Shown here one piece after another: positions 11,940-23,334 of a DNA stretch of 64,000 nucleotides. The stretch is from NCBI GenBank assembly GCA_002205965.3, contig NADL03000650.1:602646-666645 (forward strand). Reading direction: 5' to 3'. The translations under genes were made by a program, and so were the position numbers. Numbering within the stretch: position 1 is the first letter of the stretch; every line of letters begins with the position of its first letter. The notes beneath the pieces were generated by a model that made no database searches, was not told the origin of the DNA, and worked only from the letters and a program-made list of their open reading frames with translations. The stretch is from Kappaphycus alvarezii (lineage: Eukaryota; Rhodophyta; Florideophyceae; Gigartinales; Solieriaceae).

Positions 11940-13280
11940 GTTGATACTGGCGCACTTCACTCTGTTGTTGGACGTCAGAAACTAATTAGAATCCTTAATC
12001 AACATGGAATACATCATCGTAAGATCCTCAAGTCACAAAATCAATTCAGATTTGCAGATACTGTCTTCCCGCCCCTAGGAAGATGCACATCGAACTCAAC
12101 ACATCCCCGGGAGCATCAAATATCACAATCCCCTAGAAATTGTACAGACAGATATAAACGCTCTGCTAGTTATGAATGTTATGGATTCTGAGGAGCTAAC
12201 TCCATGTTTGATCTCCAATCGCCTTGTCAAACGACGTATGGCGCACCTGAACGATGGATAAGAAGTTTTTTGGATGACTGGTACTGTCCAATTGTACGCT
12301 CACGAAGCAATCACTTGTATGCTGGATGCGTTTCCCAACGCATACACGCTTCACGAGAACACAGCTCGCCAAGTTATATCGCAACTTTTTTCATCCAAGC
12401 GTCTCAAAGCTGTCCAACCTCATCAAGAGGGCTCGACCTGAGCATGCAAAAAAAAGAGACCCGTCGTAAACTAGAAGATACCACAAGGCGTTGTGATCCG
12501 TGTCAGCCCATTAAGCTAGCTTTGTATCGATTTCGGGTAACCATGGGGGCAGAAAATTTGCGTTTTAATGAGCGAGTCATGATTGATATCATGTACCTTG
12601 GAAGTGAATCCGTCCTACACATTATTAACGAAGCGACTCAGTTCAGTACAGCATGCTTTCTTGAGAAAGTTAGTACCGATTCTATTCGGAACGCATTTAT
12701 CCGTGGTTGATCCTCGATATATACAGGACTACCGAATCGTATTCTCACCGACAAAGGTTCCAACTTCGGAGAGCAGTTCATTCATTTAACAAGGCGGGAG
12801 ACGTGCAGGTTGACCGAACTGCATTGAAGCGAATTCGAGCTTAGGACTCGCTGAACGTTACCATGGACCCCTTCGAAATCCTTACCGTAAACTACGAATA
12901 TCCAGACCGAACGCCGCAAAGGAAACAGCATCGCATGTGCCGGAAAAGCCATGAAAGATACTCTCGGACCAGAGGGTTTAGTGCCGTCGGCTTTGGTCTT
13001 TGGAGAATTTCCAAAGGTGTATACAAAATCTAAAATACCCCTAGCCAAATTACGTTCAGCGAAAGAGCCGAGCTAGCTGAGGTGGCCGGTCAGGAAATGG
13101 AGCAACAGATGGCATGTCTAAAACTCAAAAGAGCTCTACACCATGCGGTGACTCCACCAAGTGATCGCATATATGAACCTGGAGATAAGGTGTTTTTATG
13201 GCGTGAAAAGATGGTGAATAGTAGAATCGGTGAGTGGTTGGGCCCTTTTACTGTTCAATATGTGGACATTGACAAAACTT
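11940..13280 (+). pseudogene. copia protease-integrase region
   Basis: The protease starts with the D-T-G-A active-site motif (11,943-11,954). The integrase zinc-binding part ends in 'RRCDPCQPIKLALYRFRV' (about 12,490-12,540), followed by the catalytic core: 'NERVMIDIMYL' with the first Asp (about 12,571-12,600), 'ATQFSTACFL', and 'LPNRILTDKGSNFG' with the second Asp in another frame (about 12,728-12,770). A C-terminal 'EPGDKVFLWREKMV' SH3-like piece (about 13,175-13,215) matches copia integrase tails. Several frameshifts and stops separate the pieces. Confidence 0.82.
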
Positions 13281-13547
13281 AATTATATTACGTACAAGAG
13301 GATCCTACTGCCCCTTCAAACCATTCAAATTAGTACAGGTCAAACCTTACTACACGCCGGATATACTATCCACTCCTTCTTAGTGAATCTTGAAGAAGAT
13401 ATGGCTTCCTTTCAAACGCCGAAGGAGGAAACTGTCTTGGTCACAGAGGTTTTGGAACTCAGCGATTACAGAGCAATGAATGACCAGATGGAAGATGCCA
13501 AAATGGCTGAGATACTTAACCTCCTAGATTGAGGGACATTCAAAGTT

Positions 13548-13950
13548 GTGCTCATGGAAGATGTGCCCCCCGGTGCTAACAAACTTTCTTGCCGCTTTGT
13601 GCTGGCGATGAAGTCAACGCTGGACGGCCAGGTCAATTATAGAGCGCGGTACGTGATCGGGGGCCATCGAGACAAGTGGAAGGACATGATGGTGCATACA
13701 AGTAACATCCTGAGTCCACCTTCCGCGCGCATTCTACTTGCTATGACTGCTATATTTGGGTTTGAAGTGTGGTCAGCTGATATCCGAGCTGCATACCTGC
13801 AGATGTCCGAGCCTCTGGGAGGAGACATATACCTCACAAACCCGGGGAAATGGTTCGAACTACAACCAAATGAATGCATCAAACTCCTACGCCCCTGTAC
13901 TGACTGTGCGATGCAGGAGACATACGGCAAAAAACGTTAGATCTACATGA
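13548..13950 (+). pseudogene. copia reverse transcriptase fragment
   Basis: About 130 residues with clear copia RT features: 'YRARYVIGGHRDKWKDMMVH' (K/R-A-R-x-V-x-G), 'SARILLAMTAIFGFEVWSAD' (catalytic Asp in the W-S-x-D motif, where the family has a D-V/I-R-A-Y-L-Q block), and 'RAAYLQMSEPL'. It ends at a stop after the frame shifts at 13,938. The Y-x-D-D box lies in the damaged stretch that follows (about 14,040), where 'VDDIL' can still be read. Confidence 0.85.
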
Positions 13951-14470
13951 CTGGAATGACCTTGGGATGATCCCAAGCAAATTAAACCCGACACTGTACT
14001 ATTTAACAGAGAATAAGGTACTTGTTGGACTAAGTGGGACATAAGTGGATGACATACTACGCACCGGTGATTCTGCCTTTAGAGAGCGTTGCAAACTGAC
14101 GAAGGACAAGTTTGACATGACAGAACAGTCACCACTCCCTTTTGAGTATACGGGATTCTCCTTATCATGAGATAACGATGAAGATGTGACACTATCACAC
14201 CCATCGATGCATCTCTCAAGCGTTTACGGTCTTTACGCATGAAGTTAGCTTGGCTAGCTAACTCAAGGCCCGATTGCTTATTCGAAATAGCACAGTTGCC
14301 ACAAGTGACGGAAGAAATGTTCACAGAACAACCAGCAGTCAACATTAAAGGCTCAAAAAGGTCATCAAGTACGCTACAGACAACTGTGTTGGGCTAATGG
14401 TGAGCAGATTGGATGCAAGCTCGCTCAAAATCGTGTCTTTCGGTGATTCATCCTTTGCGAATACCAACAG

Positions 14471-14935
14471 TTGTCATCGCAGCTAGGATACATCATCTTC
14501 CTTGGTGATCGAAGTGATACTGTCGTACCACTAGCGTCTCGATCCTACAAAGCAAGGAGGATAAGGCAGTCAGCCATTTCCGGCGAGTTCATAGCCTTCA
14601 GCGACATGTTTGACTACGCTATCGTATTATTGCAATATCTAGCAAAGCTTATGGGACGCACTATACCCGTTAAGCTGTTGACTGATAGAAAATCTCTATT
14701 CCAAATTATCTCGAAAGGGTCTCGAACATCAGAGAAACGCATGACGTTAGATATAGCGACTGCCCGTGAGTGTTTCAGGGATAAGATTATCTCAGATATT
14801 GGCTTCATTAGAAGTTCGAAAAATGTAGCCGATAGACTCACAAAAATGATGTCTCAAGCGGGTCTACGTACGGCCATTGCCACAAGAAAATTAAATATTT
14901 ATCCGGAACTGTCGATTTTACGCACAGAATAAAGC
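14471..14935 (+). pseudogene. copia RNase H fragment
   Basis: The frame holds the copia RNase H pattern: 'ASRSYKARRIRQSAISGEF', with the conserved Ser-Ile/Lys and Glu positions, 'LLTDRKSLFQIIS' (catalytic Asp), and 'KNVADRLTK' near the C-terminus (N-x-A-D-x-L-T-K is a hallmark). It ends at 14,932 and probably marks the end of pol. Confidence 0.85.
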
Positions 14936-15208
14936 TGAGAAAAAAAAGGCTGGTGATTAATAGCAGGATTATTGGGAAATGAGATTTTTAAAAGCACTAG
15001 CGCTTGTAGAGTTCAAGTACTTCAGCAAGCTAAAGATTCGCAACATCTGGTACAGCACATGCGCGGATGCTCTCGACAGTAGCTTTGATTGCGTGGTTCC
15101 CTGCCGAATACAAGATGACACCCCTCTTAGCGTCTAATATGATCACGTGGTCCACCTCATTACCGACATCTGAGTACAACCTCAACAACCATATACCGTA
15201 CTGGTAAC

Positions 15209-15986
15209 TCAGAATTCGTCTAATGCGGCACTTGTTCTGAATTTGTGAATGAACGCCAGATATCGAGGCCTGCGCAACCCCAGATGGAGTTGCAAGCGGC
15301 TTACAATAGGATTCAACTGTTTAAGACTTCCAATGTGAACATCTGTTTTCAGCATTTTCTCAAATGTAACCTTTGCGTGATCAACACCTCTTAGAATAAG
15401 AATCCAATTCAAGATACACGCCAAGGAACAATCAAGCTCATTACTACGAGCTATTGGAACTTCTCATGACTCAAGTTGATACTTCTCCAATACGAAATTA
15501 TACCCACGGGCCTCCGGGCCAGATGTTACTACAGCCACACCGGGATGTTGTGCGCAGTACTGCATGATTCCTTCTATCAACCGTTTTAACTGGTCTACAG
15601 TACGTCCATCATCACCGTAAATCCTACAGCGAATTGTTGATCCAAGACTCCGTCCTACTCCTTCATTGACAGTGAGAAAACTCACAGCTCGAGTACCCAA
15701 ACTAGGCCTTGTCATGCTGTGGGGTTGATCTGGTAATACCTGATATATCCCTTGGCGAAGCCGCTATGCCATACCACCGTCCATGATGCAGAACGAATCT
15801 CCCTCCCTGATTCCCATCACCGCAACACACAGCGCAAATCACCCACTCATCATCACAGTCACCCCTGTCCTTTTCTTCATCTTTTTTCATTCTTTCATCG
15901 ACATTAATCGTCTTTCTGCTTACATCTTGGTTCGACTTTTCGCTCGGAATGGCTCCCACGAAGTCAACATCTGCTGACGCCCTCAA
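15209..15986 (-). pseudogene. broken open frame of unknown function
   Basis: Two minus-strand frames follow each other. The first (15,986-15,702) has a charged N-terminus and a Cys-containing stretch 'EWVICAVCCGDGNQGG'. The second (15,715-15,209) reads through with a single TGA at about 15,464-15,466 and is rich in ordinary globular composition ('DDGRTVDQLKRLIEGIMQYC'). The two overlap by a few bases in different frames, as expected from one frameshift. I recognise no family. It could be a host gene fragment or part of the copia-type element whose integrase lies farther right on the same strand. Confidence 0.35.
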
Positions 15987-15999
15987 TCAAAACGCATAG

Positions 16000-17600
16000 T
16001 CACCGTGGTTCCAGCTTTACAACCATTGAAGACGTGGCTATAGCCAGATCTTAGGTAGTAGATTTTGAAGATCCTATCGTCGGCACTGAACAGAAAGGCA
16101 ACAACTTCTTTGGAAAACTTCAGACGGTGTATAATGATAAGTTTAAACCGAAAAAGAGAAGACAGAGCATGCTGTCTATCAAGAAGAGGTAAAAGGCTAT
16201 CCATAAGGAGTGCATGGTGTGCTGTCGTTGTCATACCGGATCACCAGAGCACATCCGGCTGGTGTATCACCTGCAGATATATTACTATGTCAGCTACTCT
16301 GAACAATGGTGTAGAGATTAATAACGTAGAATATGATTGTGGAAAACAGTTCAAGTATCTACGAACATGGAACATTCCTCGACAGCATTACAAGTTTACT
16401 GTAGCTGTTGAGAAGCCTACGTACTCGAAATGAGGCATCTCTTCGAGTGAACAAAAGGAGGTTAAAGATCAATCAGTAAAGGGCAGTTTTGTTACAGAAA
16501 AAGAGATTTTTTGCTCCTGTTCACATGAAAGGCGACCGGTTGGACGAAAAATGGCAAAACATCAGAAAGCCGGAGACGCGGAGACAGCCAAAAAATTGTG
16601 TAGCGTCACAGAATGTCGCAATCCAACGGGAAAGAAACGAAGCTCTGAAAAAAGCACTAAAAATCATGCTGTTTACGAACGCCCCTTCCGGTTGCGACAA
16701 CAACGAGGCGGTGGAGCACTTTGAGATCATGAAAAAAGGGCTTTGAAGGAGCTTATACGCGAAGAAATGCCACAAAGCGATCAAAACGCGACGGATACGA
16801 ATGAAACTGGAGAAAGAATAGAAGGTGTTGGGTAGTGCGACTTGTGGTGCCCTCATCGTTCGGTTCGCTCGGCAAGGGCAACGTCCGCGGGTTCGATGAC
16901 TGGCCGATTAACCAGGCTACCGCCGTAAAAAGTTCATTTAGCGCGCGTTAGCTCGCGTAGAGGGCGATATATGTTGGCCTGACGCACCCAAACATGATAA
17001 ATGACGAGCTCGCGAGCTTTTGAATATTATTCTTTGTTATTAACGAACTTTGAAAGCGCACAGAGCGCGTACAATAATCCCGGTAGTGATAATGTAGCTC
17101 CATGTTCAGAATTAGCGCACTACATAGGTGCCACACTCTCACCAATCGTAGTATATATGTCTAAAAACGGTGGCATCCTCTTCTTTGCTGTTTTCAATGC
17201 CTTACTCTACCATTATATTTTGCAGTATCACACAATATTACATGACTTCGACATCGTCCTCATATACCATAACCTAGGAGGTCGCTGCATAATATACCAT
17301 ATACCTTTTAGTACTCCAAACACTTTCTCCGCATCTTTCTGAAGGCCCCCTACTTGCTAGCAAAGAGCTGCTCTTTCTTCGTTAGAGGTTCGCTGATAGT
17401 TTAAAGAAAGAACGGATATCTCGCCTACACACTGTCCGCTAACCAGTATGGAACGTTGCGCTTCGTCCTACAAGGTGTATACTCTATCAGAGGTGGTTAT
17501 GCTCCGCCTGCAACCATTTTTAGAAGCAGTGAGAGGTCCATAACGTTAATTTTGTGAGCAAAGCCAGCAATTACAAGAAATCAGTACCATTTCCAGGTAA
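16000..17600. other. intergenic, decayed sequence
   Basis: Short frames on both strands, none with a recognisable motif. A plus-strand lysine/arginine-rich frame at 16,489-16,746 may be a gag scrap but cannot be assigned. Confidence 0.35.
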
Positions 17601-17634
17601 TATCTATCTGGGACTCCAAGTGAGTTATAAATCT

Positions 17635-18030
17635 CTATTTCAGCTTCTGTGAGCTTTGTCCCCGCTTCCATGAGTGGAATTTTACTTTCCTCAGACATAA
17701 ACTGTGGCCCTGATCGATATAAATGTTCTCGGAATAGCAGAAATATAGATTAGCCCAGATTCTATTGTAGGCTTCCCGATCATCTCTGGAAGATTCTTCA
17801 GCACGAAAGCATGCAGCATTAAGTAGGGTATCGTTATAAACGATGTTAAGGCATGTCTTTGATGATAGTCTCACTAGGTCCATGGCTACAGTCCAGTCGA
17901 ACACAATGTCTTCCGAGTGTACAGACACTCTGAAACGTCTAAGGTTACGATCTCGCACAGGGCTCTTGTCACACCCCTCGACTTCTTTGTGTTGCGCAAC
18001 GCCCATTCGACTAAATTGTCGGGTCCCCAC
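17635..18030 (-). pseudogene. antisense copia integrase fragment
   Basis: This minus-strand frame resembles the integrase of the copia element at 12.5 kb. Here 'RFRVSVHSEDIVFDWTVAMD' parallels 'RFRVTMGAENLRFNERVMID' there, followed by the same spacing to 'NAACFRAEE' (versus 'STACFLEKV') and to a second Asp in 'IDQG' (versus 'TDKG'). It is therefore a remnant of a second, diverged copia copy in opposite orientation. No other domain of that copy is readable downstream. Confidence 0.55.
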
Positions 18031-18339
18031 TTAAGAGACTCTATAGGCCAATCCTAACCAATGATGCCAACAGGTCACTCTTTTCGTCTCGGGAAAAGAA
18101 GTGCTCCTGCCGCTATCTGGAGAACTTCCCGTGCTTTACGTATATCACACGAATAGTGACAACTTTACGTGACAAGGAGTGACAGACAGCGATAAATTTG
18201 CCGCTTACTCCTAGAAGTGCCGTAGAAGTGAAGGTGGGTCTGATACGGACCAGGAATTGTTACTGGTAATTCTGAACGAGGAACCGCACGAAACCGATCT
18301 CAAGCCACTAGCATAGGGAGAAAAAAGTTATAAAGGGGC

Positions 18340-18744
18340 GTGGAAGCGGATTTTGTCGCGTTTCTCGCTTGTGAGATAAGAAATCTCGAGAGAAAGGACC
18401 AGGAGGCCCTGGAGAAGGCACTTAGGGACACTGACGTCATCAAGTGGGATATTCACGACTTTAAGCAAGTTTATGTTCTTATGGACGATCACCACTCACT
18501 TATCACAACAAAAGAGGATCTAGCAGTTAACTTAACCCGTATTCGCAGCACTGTGTGCGACCTACAAGTCCCACTGACCCCGGATGTGGCATCACCTATC
18601 TCCTCTCGAACTCCAAACCCTCTCCTAGGATCCAGTCCTCCCCTTCCTACCAAATCTGGACCATGTCCATCATACCTAGTATGTCCCAATTACACCAAGT
18701 GTAAATATCTACCGGACCTAGCCCACCAGCCACCCTGTAACTAA
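18340..18744 (+). pseudogene. N-terminal frame of the gypsy element (gag-like?)
   Basis: A 134-residue frame, acidic and helical at first ('RNLERKDQEALEKALRDTDV'), then Pro/Ser-rich and ending with several Cys residues. Position and strand fit a gag or gag-pol linker, but no canonical zinc knuckle is present. It is joined too closely to the RT, which suggests an internal deletion. Confidence 0.4.
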
Positions 18745-18758
18745 TTGCAGTCGATAAC

Positions 18759-19512
18759 ATGCCTGTCGTACACTCTTTAGAGGTGAATGAAGAGAGCCTT
18801 ATACATCCGAGGTCCCGCGGATGGCGCCAAGGAATAATTCTGTCGTCAAGAAGGAAGTTGACAAGCCACTTCAACCGGGAGTCATTACCCACGCAAGTTC
18901 AGCTCGGTCTTTCCCTGTGGTCATTGAGACCAATAATAATGGAGGGCCTCGCTTTTGCATTGTCTTCCGTCAGCTCAAATGGGTTATAAAGCCTGACCGA
19001 TGGCCGCTACCAAAGATCAAGGAACTCTTTGATGATCTTTCGGGCCCAAGGTCTTCACGACGCTTGAACTTTGTACAGGATACTGTCAGGTACAAATGTC
19101 TGAGGAATGCAAGGAAATAATGAAGTTCATATGCCGTTACTGGACGAAAAAGTTCAAATTGATTCCCTTCGGACTAATGCGCGCTCATTCGAAGTTTCAG
19201 AAAATGATGGAAAGTGTTTTGTAATGATTACCCTTCCCGATGGTGTACGTGAATGATGTGATCATATCTTCCAAGAACATGGAAGACCACGTCTTTCATT
19301 GCAAGCACGTTTTCGAGAGGATTAAGAGGGCAAACCTTAGAATCAAGATGACGAAGTGCAGCTTCGGTCACTCGGAAATCATATTACTTGGTCACGTTGT
19401 AATCCAGACGGGACTTAAGGTTGGCACGGGCAACATTAGGGATATAATTGAGGCCCCTTCCCCAGAGAATGTGACGGAGTTGAGAATCTTTCTTGGACAG
19501 AAAGGCTACTAA
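18759..19512 (+). pseudogene. gypsy reverse transcriptase
   Basis: Pieces in three frames give a typical gypsy RT: 'KKEVDKPLQPGVI' and 'PRFCIVFRQLKWV' (family R-F-C-V-D-Y-R-x-L-N), 'DRWPLPKIKELFDDLSG', 'KLIPFGLMRAHSKFQKMM' (family P-F-G-L-x-N-A-P-x-T-F-Q) and 'MVYVNDVIISSKNMEDHV' (19,240-). The catalytic Y-x-D-D box reads Y-V-N-D, so one catalytic Asp is lost besides the frameshifts. It ends with 'LLGHVV' and 'LRIFLGQKGY', as in the connection region. Confidence 0.9.
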
Positions 19513-20063
19513 CGGCGCTTCATTAATAGCTGCGCGGAAATCTCTGCGGTGTTGCATCGTACTACATAGGTTAAGAGGGATTTAGAATGTACGGAAGCTA
19601 TGCAGGAGGTTTTCGAGGACCTTAAGAATAAGCTGATGACGCCTCCAGTTCTCGCATACACGTAATTTAGGACCCCTCATATAGTCGGGACCGATCCTTC
19701 TTCTGTCGCGCTTGGAGTCTTTCTAACGTAGAAGAAAGAAGATGGTAAGTTTCATACGATTTAGTACGCTTCTCGTACAATGACGGAAGAGGAACGCCGT
19801 AATTCCACCAACGAACGGGATTCGCCCGCGGTGGAACTCGCATTGAAGAGATTTTGAGTGTTTTGGCTCTCAAACAAGCCTTTTATCGGTTACTAAGACC
19901 ATCAAGCGCTATGGATTTGATGGCGCAATAAAACTTCGGGTGAGGTATATCTTGGATTTTGGTAGCAGAGCGGCGGAATATTTATCGAGAAACCCCAATG
20001 CATTTAAAGAAAGAAGTAAGTATGAACGAAGGACGTTTGGCCATTATTTGATGGTCCGATCCG

Positions 20064-21332
20064 ATGTTGGACGAATTGGAACCGCACTTTCTGGAAGTGC
20101 CTAGATTTTTAACTGGTGAACAGGTACAGAAGACCGAGCCGAGGATGAAAACCGCGTTTCTGCGCAACAAGAAGAAGTTAATGCTGTGGAACAACACTTT
20201 GTTCCGCCGTGAAAAGGATATATTATGGGTCGTCCCGCCCCTTGGACAACGTGCAGAAATATTAGCTACATTTCACAATGATATAGGCCACTGGGACGTT
20301 CGATCAGCGAGAAAGTTTGAAATGGAGAGTCTTTGGGTGGCCAGGGTTTATTTATGTGATGTTCTACGTCAAAGGGTGCGAAGGTTGCTAGCACGCTCGA
20401 CGAGTACCGACGTACCACAAGAACCTCATGGCCCCTATCATGAGGTTGTTCCAGACTTTCTCGATCGACCCAGTGGGACCTTTCAAGATATCAAAGACAG
20501 TGCAAAGGTCTGGTGTATATGAGGTGGAACAAATGACGGGTTGGCTAATTGCGTGGGCCACCAAGGATGCTACATCGGATATTGTCATCAAGTTCGTGGA
20601 ATAGGATATCATTATCCTTCCGGACCGCCAAGAAGGATAGTGTCTGGCGGCACGACCGCCTTCATGGCAGCCTCCGGCCAATAGTGTTCATGGGCAGACT
20701 CTGGATGGGTTGGAAATCTGTCATAGCCTACGCGCCGATAGTGAATGGGAGGGCCAAGAGGATGGTAGGGAGCATAATTCAAGCAAAGCTCCGTGGCTCA
20801 GAACAATAGTGCCTGTGCGGAGGCATGACCACGGGTCTTGAATGGTTACCGCATGCGGAAAAACGGCACCATTTCTTCACCATTCCGCCTAATGTACGGG
20901 GTGAATCCGGGATGCTTGATGGCGACGCGATGGCTTTGATCATCGAGGTGCAACTCCAGCCCCTCTGGAGTTCAGAGACGAGGCCTCGTAGAAAAGCTGG
21001 GTGATTCCAGTGTTCGCAAGGAGAAGATAGAGAAGTCAAGAGGACCAAAGAAGGATAAGGGAATAGTGGAAACCTTTGTAATAGGGGAAGACGTTTTGGT
21101 TGCTCACGGCGCAGCGTTCAGTAGGAACAGTAGTTTGCCTGTTTTTGAGTCGTTTTACTATGGGCCTTGCATGGTAGTTCAGGCCGACCGACGACATCCA
21201 AGCTACAAGCTCGTTTCGTACAGCGGCAGGAGCACCCTTAAGGCTATTCAAGAGAGTAGAATAGTGCGTTATCACGTGCGAGTCAACTTCCGTTCCACGG
21301 GCACGGGCAACGGTACTCACCGCACGAACTGA
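20064..21332 (+). pseudogene. gypsy integrase region
   Basis: Zinc-binding part: 'RREKDILWVVPP' and 'FHNDIGHWDVRSARKF' (about 20,205-20,320), followed by a degraded Cys pair. Core: 'EQMTGWLIAWATKDATSDIV' in another frame (about 20,525-20,590) and 'SVIAYAPIVNGRAKRMVGS' (about 20,718-20,775; the family has Y-x-P-x-x-N-G-x-x-E-R). Tail: 'GEDVLVAHG', 'YYGPCMVV', 'YKLVSYSGR' (21,084-21,230), matching the C-terminal DNA-binding part of gypsy integrases. Inactivated by stops. Confidence 0.85.
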
Positions 21333-21508
21333 TAGCTTGTTTCCCTTGTGTACACCAGCTAACTAGACTGCACAACGGCGCTTCACTGGGGTCACTTGCT
21401 GATGTTCAAGCGCGTGTACTATTTCCACACAGGACGGAGTTGGCAAGCCGGTGTAGTGCGATGTCTAGTTAGTGAGCCGACAGGGGCACCGCAGGACGAA
21501 CTTAGCAA

Positions 21509-21580
21509 GCAGGCGGAGGCCGGCATTATAGGCAAGGCTCGATGCAGGCGGAGGCCGGTACTGTAGGCGAGGCCATAGTC
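21509..21580. repeat. short tandem duplication right of the gypsy element
   Basis: A 34-bp unit starting with GCAGGCGGAGGCCGG occurs at about 21,509 and 21,543, each ending in a GGC-AGGC/GAGGC variant. A looser third variant may follow near 21,590-21,615. No function can be read. Confidence 0.6.
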
Positions 21581-21954
21581 AAGAAAAGACCGATGCAGTG
21601 GGCAAGGCTAGGTGCAGGAAGAGGTGGATGCAGCAGGGAAGGTGAAGTTGCCGGGAAATAAGGAGGATGGAAGTTGTTTTTCATGACAAAAGTCTTTGCA
21701 ATCTTGTACGAACGGGGCCGGGGCCTAAGCTCAGCGGGAGGGGTGTGGCATACAGAGATTACTGTATGTCTGGTACAGTACTGTTCACCTTACAGTACTG
21801 CGCAGCCCCAGAATCTGAGATATGCGTCTGGAAACTTCCACTCGCATCTCATATTTTGCACAGCGTAGTAAATATACAGTGTGGCAGTGCTGTGCCACAC
21901 TAGTGAAAATAGAGGAAGAGGTTCCGCTGGCCCAGGACAGGAAAATAAGGTGTC

Positions 21955-22110
21955 CTTATAGTCACTTTCAGTATGCATTAAGGAAACCGTCACCGCCGTT
22001 GTGGAAGATCTGGTTCCGTTGGCGCCGGTAAAAATTGCGACGCTGGGTCCCCGTGCCGCCCTCCTTGGGCAAAAAGAGTTTATTGTTCCACGTACTTGTA
22101 GTGCAATGCG
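21955..22110 (+). repeat. dispersed repeat, copy 1
   Basis: The stretch runs from GTCACTTTCAGTATGCATTA through CGCCGCCGTTGTGG-like sequence and AAAAATTGCGACGCTGGGTC to TTTATTGTTCCA. It matches the reverse complement of 23,450-23,610 over about 140 bp with small gaps. No protein motif. The shared AATAAA (as TTTATT here) suggests an element's end or a solo LTR fragment. Confidence 0.7.
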
Positions 22111-22376
22111 CGGTACGCAGTTCTTCTCGTCTAGGAACAGAACTCCGTCAGACAATGAGAAAACCAACACACGCACACCAAGAACCACAGGGTGTTCGCT
22201 GTCTCTCTTTCTTTTTAAGCACCACGACATGCAGTAGCACAGCTCGCCGATGGCGATGAGAAGTGGGGCTGGAAGAGCTGGGGTGATTCCTTGGACGGCT
22301 TGACGGTATACTTGTCCTCCGGGTTGCAAGGCCGGACCGTGGTCCGCGGAATGCTAGAAACCTGATAAGAATCGAT

Positions 22377-22990
22377 TCAAAAGAACCTTAGACACCAAGA
22401 GTGTAATAGTGGACAAAGAAGATGTAGCATTGGGTCAGCAGTGCTGAATATCTCCTTTGGAGATAAGGATGTTGTCACCAACGACAAACTTGAAGTTCCT
22501 ATTTCTATATAGACGCCGAAGTCGGGGCTCCAAGTGTGAGTAAGTATCACAAAAAAAAACACAAGGGGTATTATAATATTGGGTAGAGAGGGCGGGAAAT
22601 AAAAAGGGGTACCCGGCGGACAAACGTGGCTATAGCCAAAGTTGGTGTTGGCAAGGTTTCTGTGAAGGCGGAAGTTGGGAGTCAAGTTCAGAGCCAGCAC
22701 CGGGATGGCTGTTTAATCTGGGGCCCTAGTGGTCAGGTAGGTATAAATACTAGTTAGCTAGATTGGAGTTATCTACGACGGCGGGGTACGTAAAATTAAG
22801 GTCAGCCAAGCAATGGAGATCCAAATTGGAGATAAGTAAAGTAGATAATTGATCCAATAGGTGCCTTTCACCTGCGAAAATATCAGGGCCAGTTTGGGGC
22901 CGAGTGGTCCAGATTGCAAGCCCTCAAACACTCTCGGGTGGTTATACGGTACCAATAGTAATAGTGGGCAACAAGCGAAAATTTCACTTA
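22377..22990. other. intergenic, nothing recognised
   Basis: Open frames on the minus strand here have no family features. A leucine/serine-tRNA-like A-box string at about 22,896-22,912 lacks the rest of a tRNA. Confidence 0.35.
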
Positions 22991-23090
22991 CTGTACAGTA
23001 CAGGGCCTGCTGGTTAGCAGTGAATCAGACCTAAAAAAATCACCGAAATCACCTCTGCCGATGGCAGTACAGTTTGAGTGCCAATAGTAC

Positions 23091-23225
23091 TACAGTACTT
23101 CAAGTAAATTAGATGGAACTCCCTGTCGTTCGCCCAGTCGGCCGCTCTGTCATCTTCCTTTCGTTCAGTGGCCCCTCCCTGCATTCAACCTTCATTTCGC
23201 GCAAATCTACCGTTCTCTTCTTTGC
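23091..23225 (+). repeat. dispersed repeat, copy 2 (left arm of an inverted pair)
   Basis: The stretch from TTCAAGTAAATTAGATGGAA to TTTCGCGCAAAT matches the reverse complement of 23,345-23,455 with substitutions and one ~10-bp gap. With copy 3 it forms an inverted repeat with a spacer of roughly 110 bp. Confidence 0.7.
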
Positions 23226-23334
23226 TCGCACTACTTAAGTGAAGCAAACCGACGTGTTGATTGTACAACTAGTTTTTCGTGTGTGCGTTTTGGGAAACAA
23301 CCGACAATACGGATTGTCACAAGCACGCGAAAAT

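Larger units (their letters stand above)
10515..14935 (+). mobile_element. Ty1/copia LTR retrotransposon, decayed internal region
   Basis: Domains appear in copia order, integrase before reverse transcriptase: gag-like frame (10,515-), Cys/His knuckle 'CVRCREPWSKTHKC' (about 11,428-11,470), aspartic protease 'VDTGALHSVVGRQ' (11,940-), integrase (about 12,300-13,080), reverse transcriptase (13,548-13,950) and RNase H (about 14,471-14,935). The frame is broken at many places, so the copy is dead. I could not find a matching pair of LTRs by eye, and the outer borders are therefore open; the pyrimidine-rich AATAAA-containing stretch at 9,690-9,720 may belong to the left flank. Confidence 0.85.
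18340..21332 (+). mobile_element. Ty3/gypsy LTR retrotransposon, decayed internal region
   Basis: Domains appear in gypsy order, reverse transcriptase before integrase: an N-terminal frame (18,340-18,744), reverse transcriptase (18,759-19,512), RNase H (about 19,570-19,910), integrase with zinc-binding part (20,064-20,800) and integrase tail (21,066-21,330). Stops and shifts throughout, so the copy is dead. No LTR pair found by eye. Two copies of a GCAGGCGGAGGCCGG-containing repeat lie to the right at 21,509 and 21,543. Confidence 0.85.

Noticed and set aside
16855-16912. GGGTTCGATG resembling a tRNA T-loop/B box
   Set aside because: The flanking bases do not form a five-pair T stem, and no acceptor stem can be drawn.
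21790-22329. 179-codon minus-strand open frame
   Set aside because: It overlaps a non-coding repeat (copy 1 at 21,955-22,110) that occurs elsewhere without keeping the frame, and has no recognisable motif.
22893-22960. tRNA-Leu/Ser-like start (GGCCGAGTGG)
   Set aside because: An A-box-like string only; there is no matching acceptor stem, anticodon arm or GGTTCGA-type B box at the right distance.
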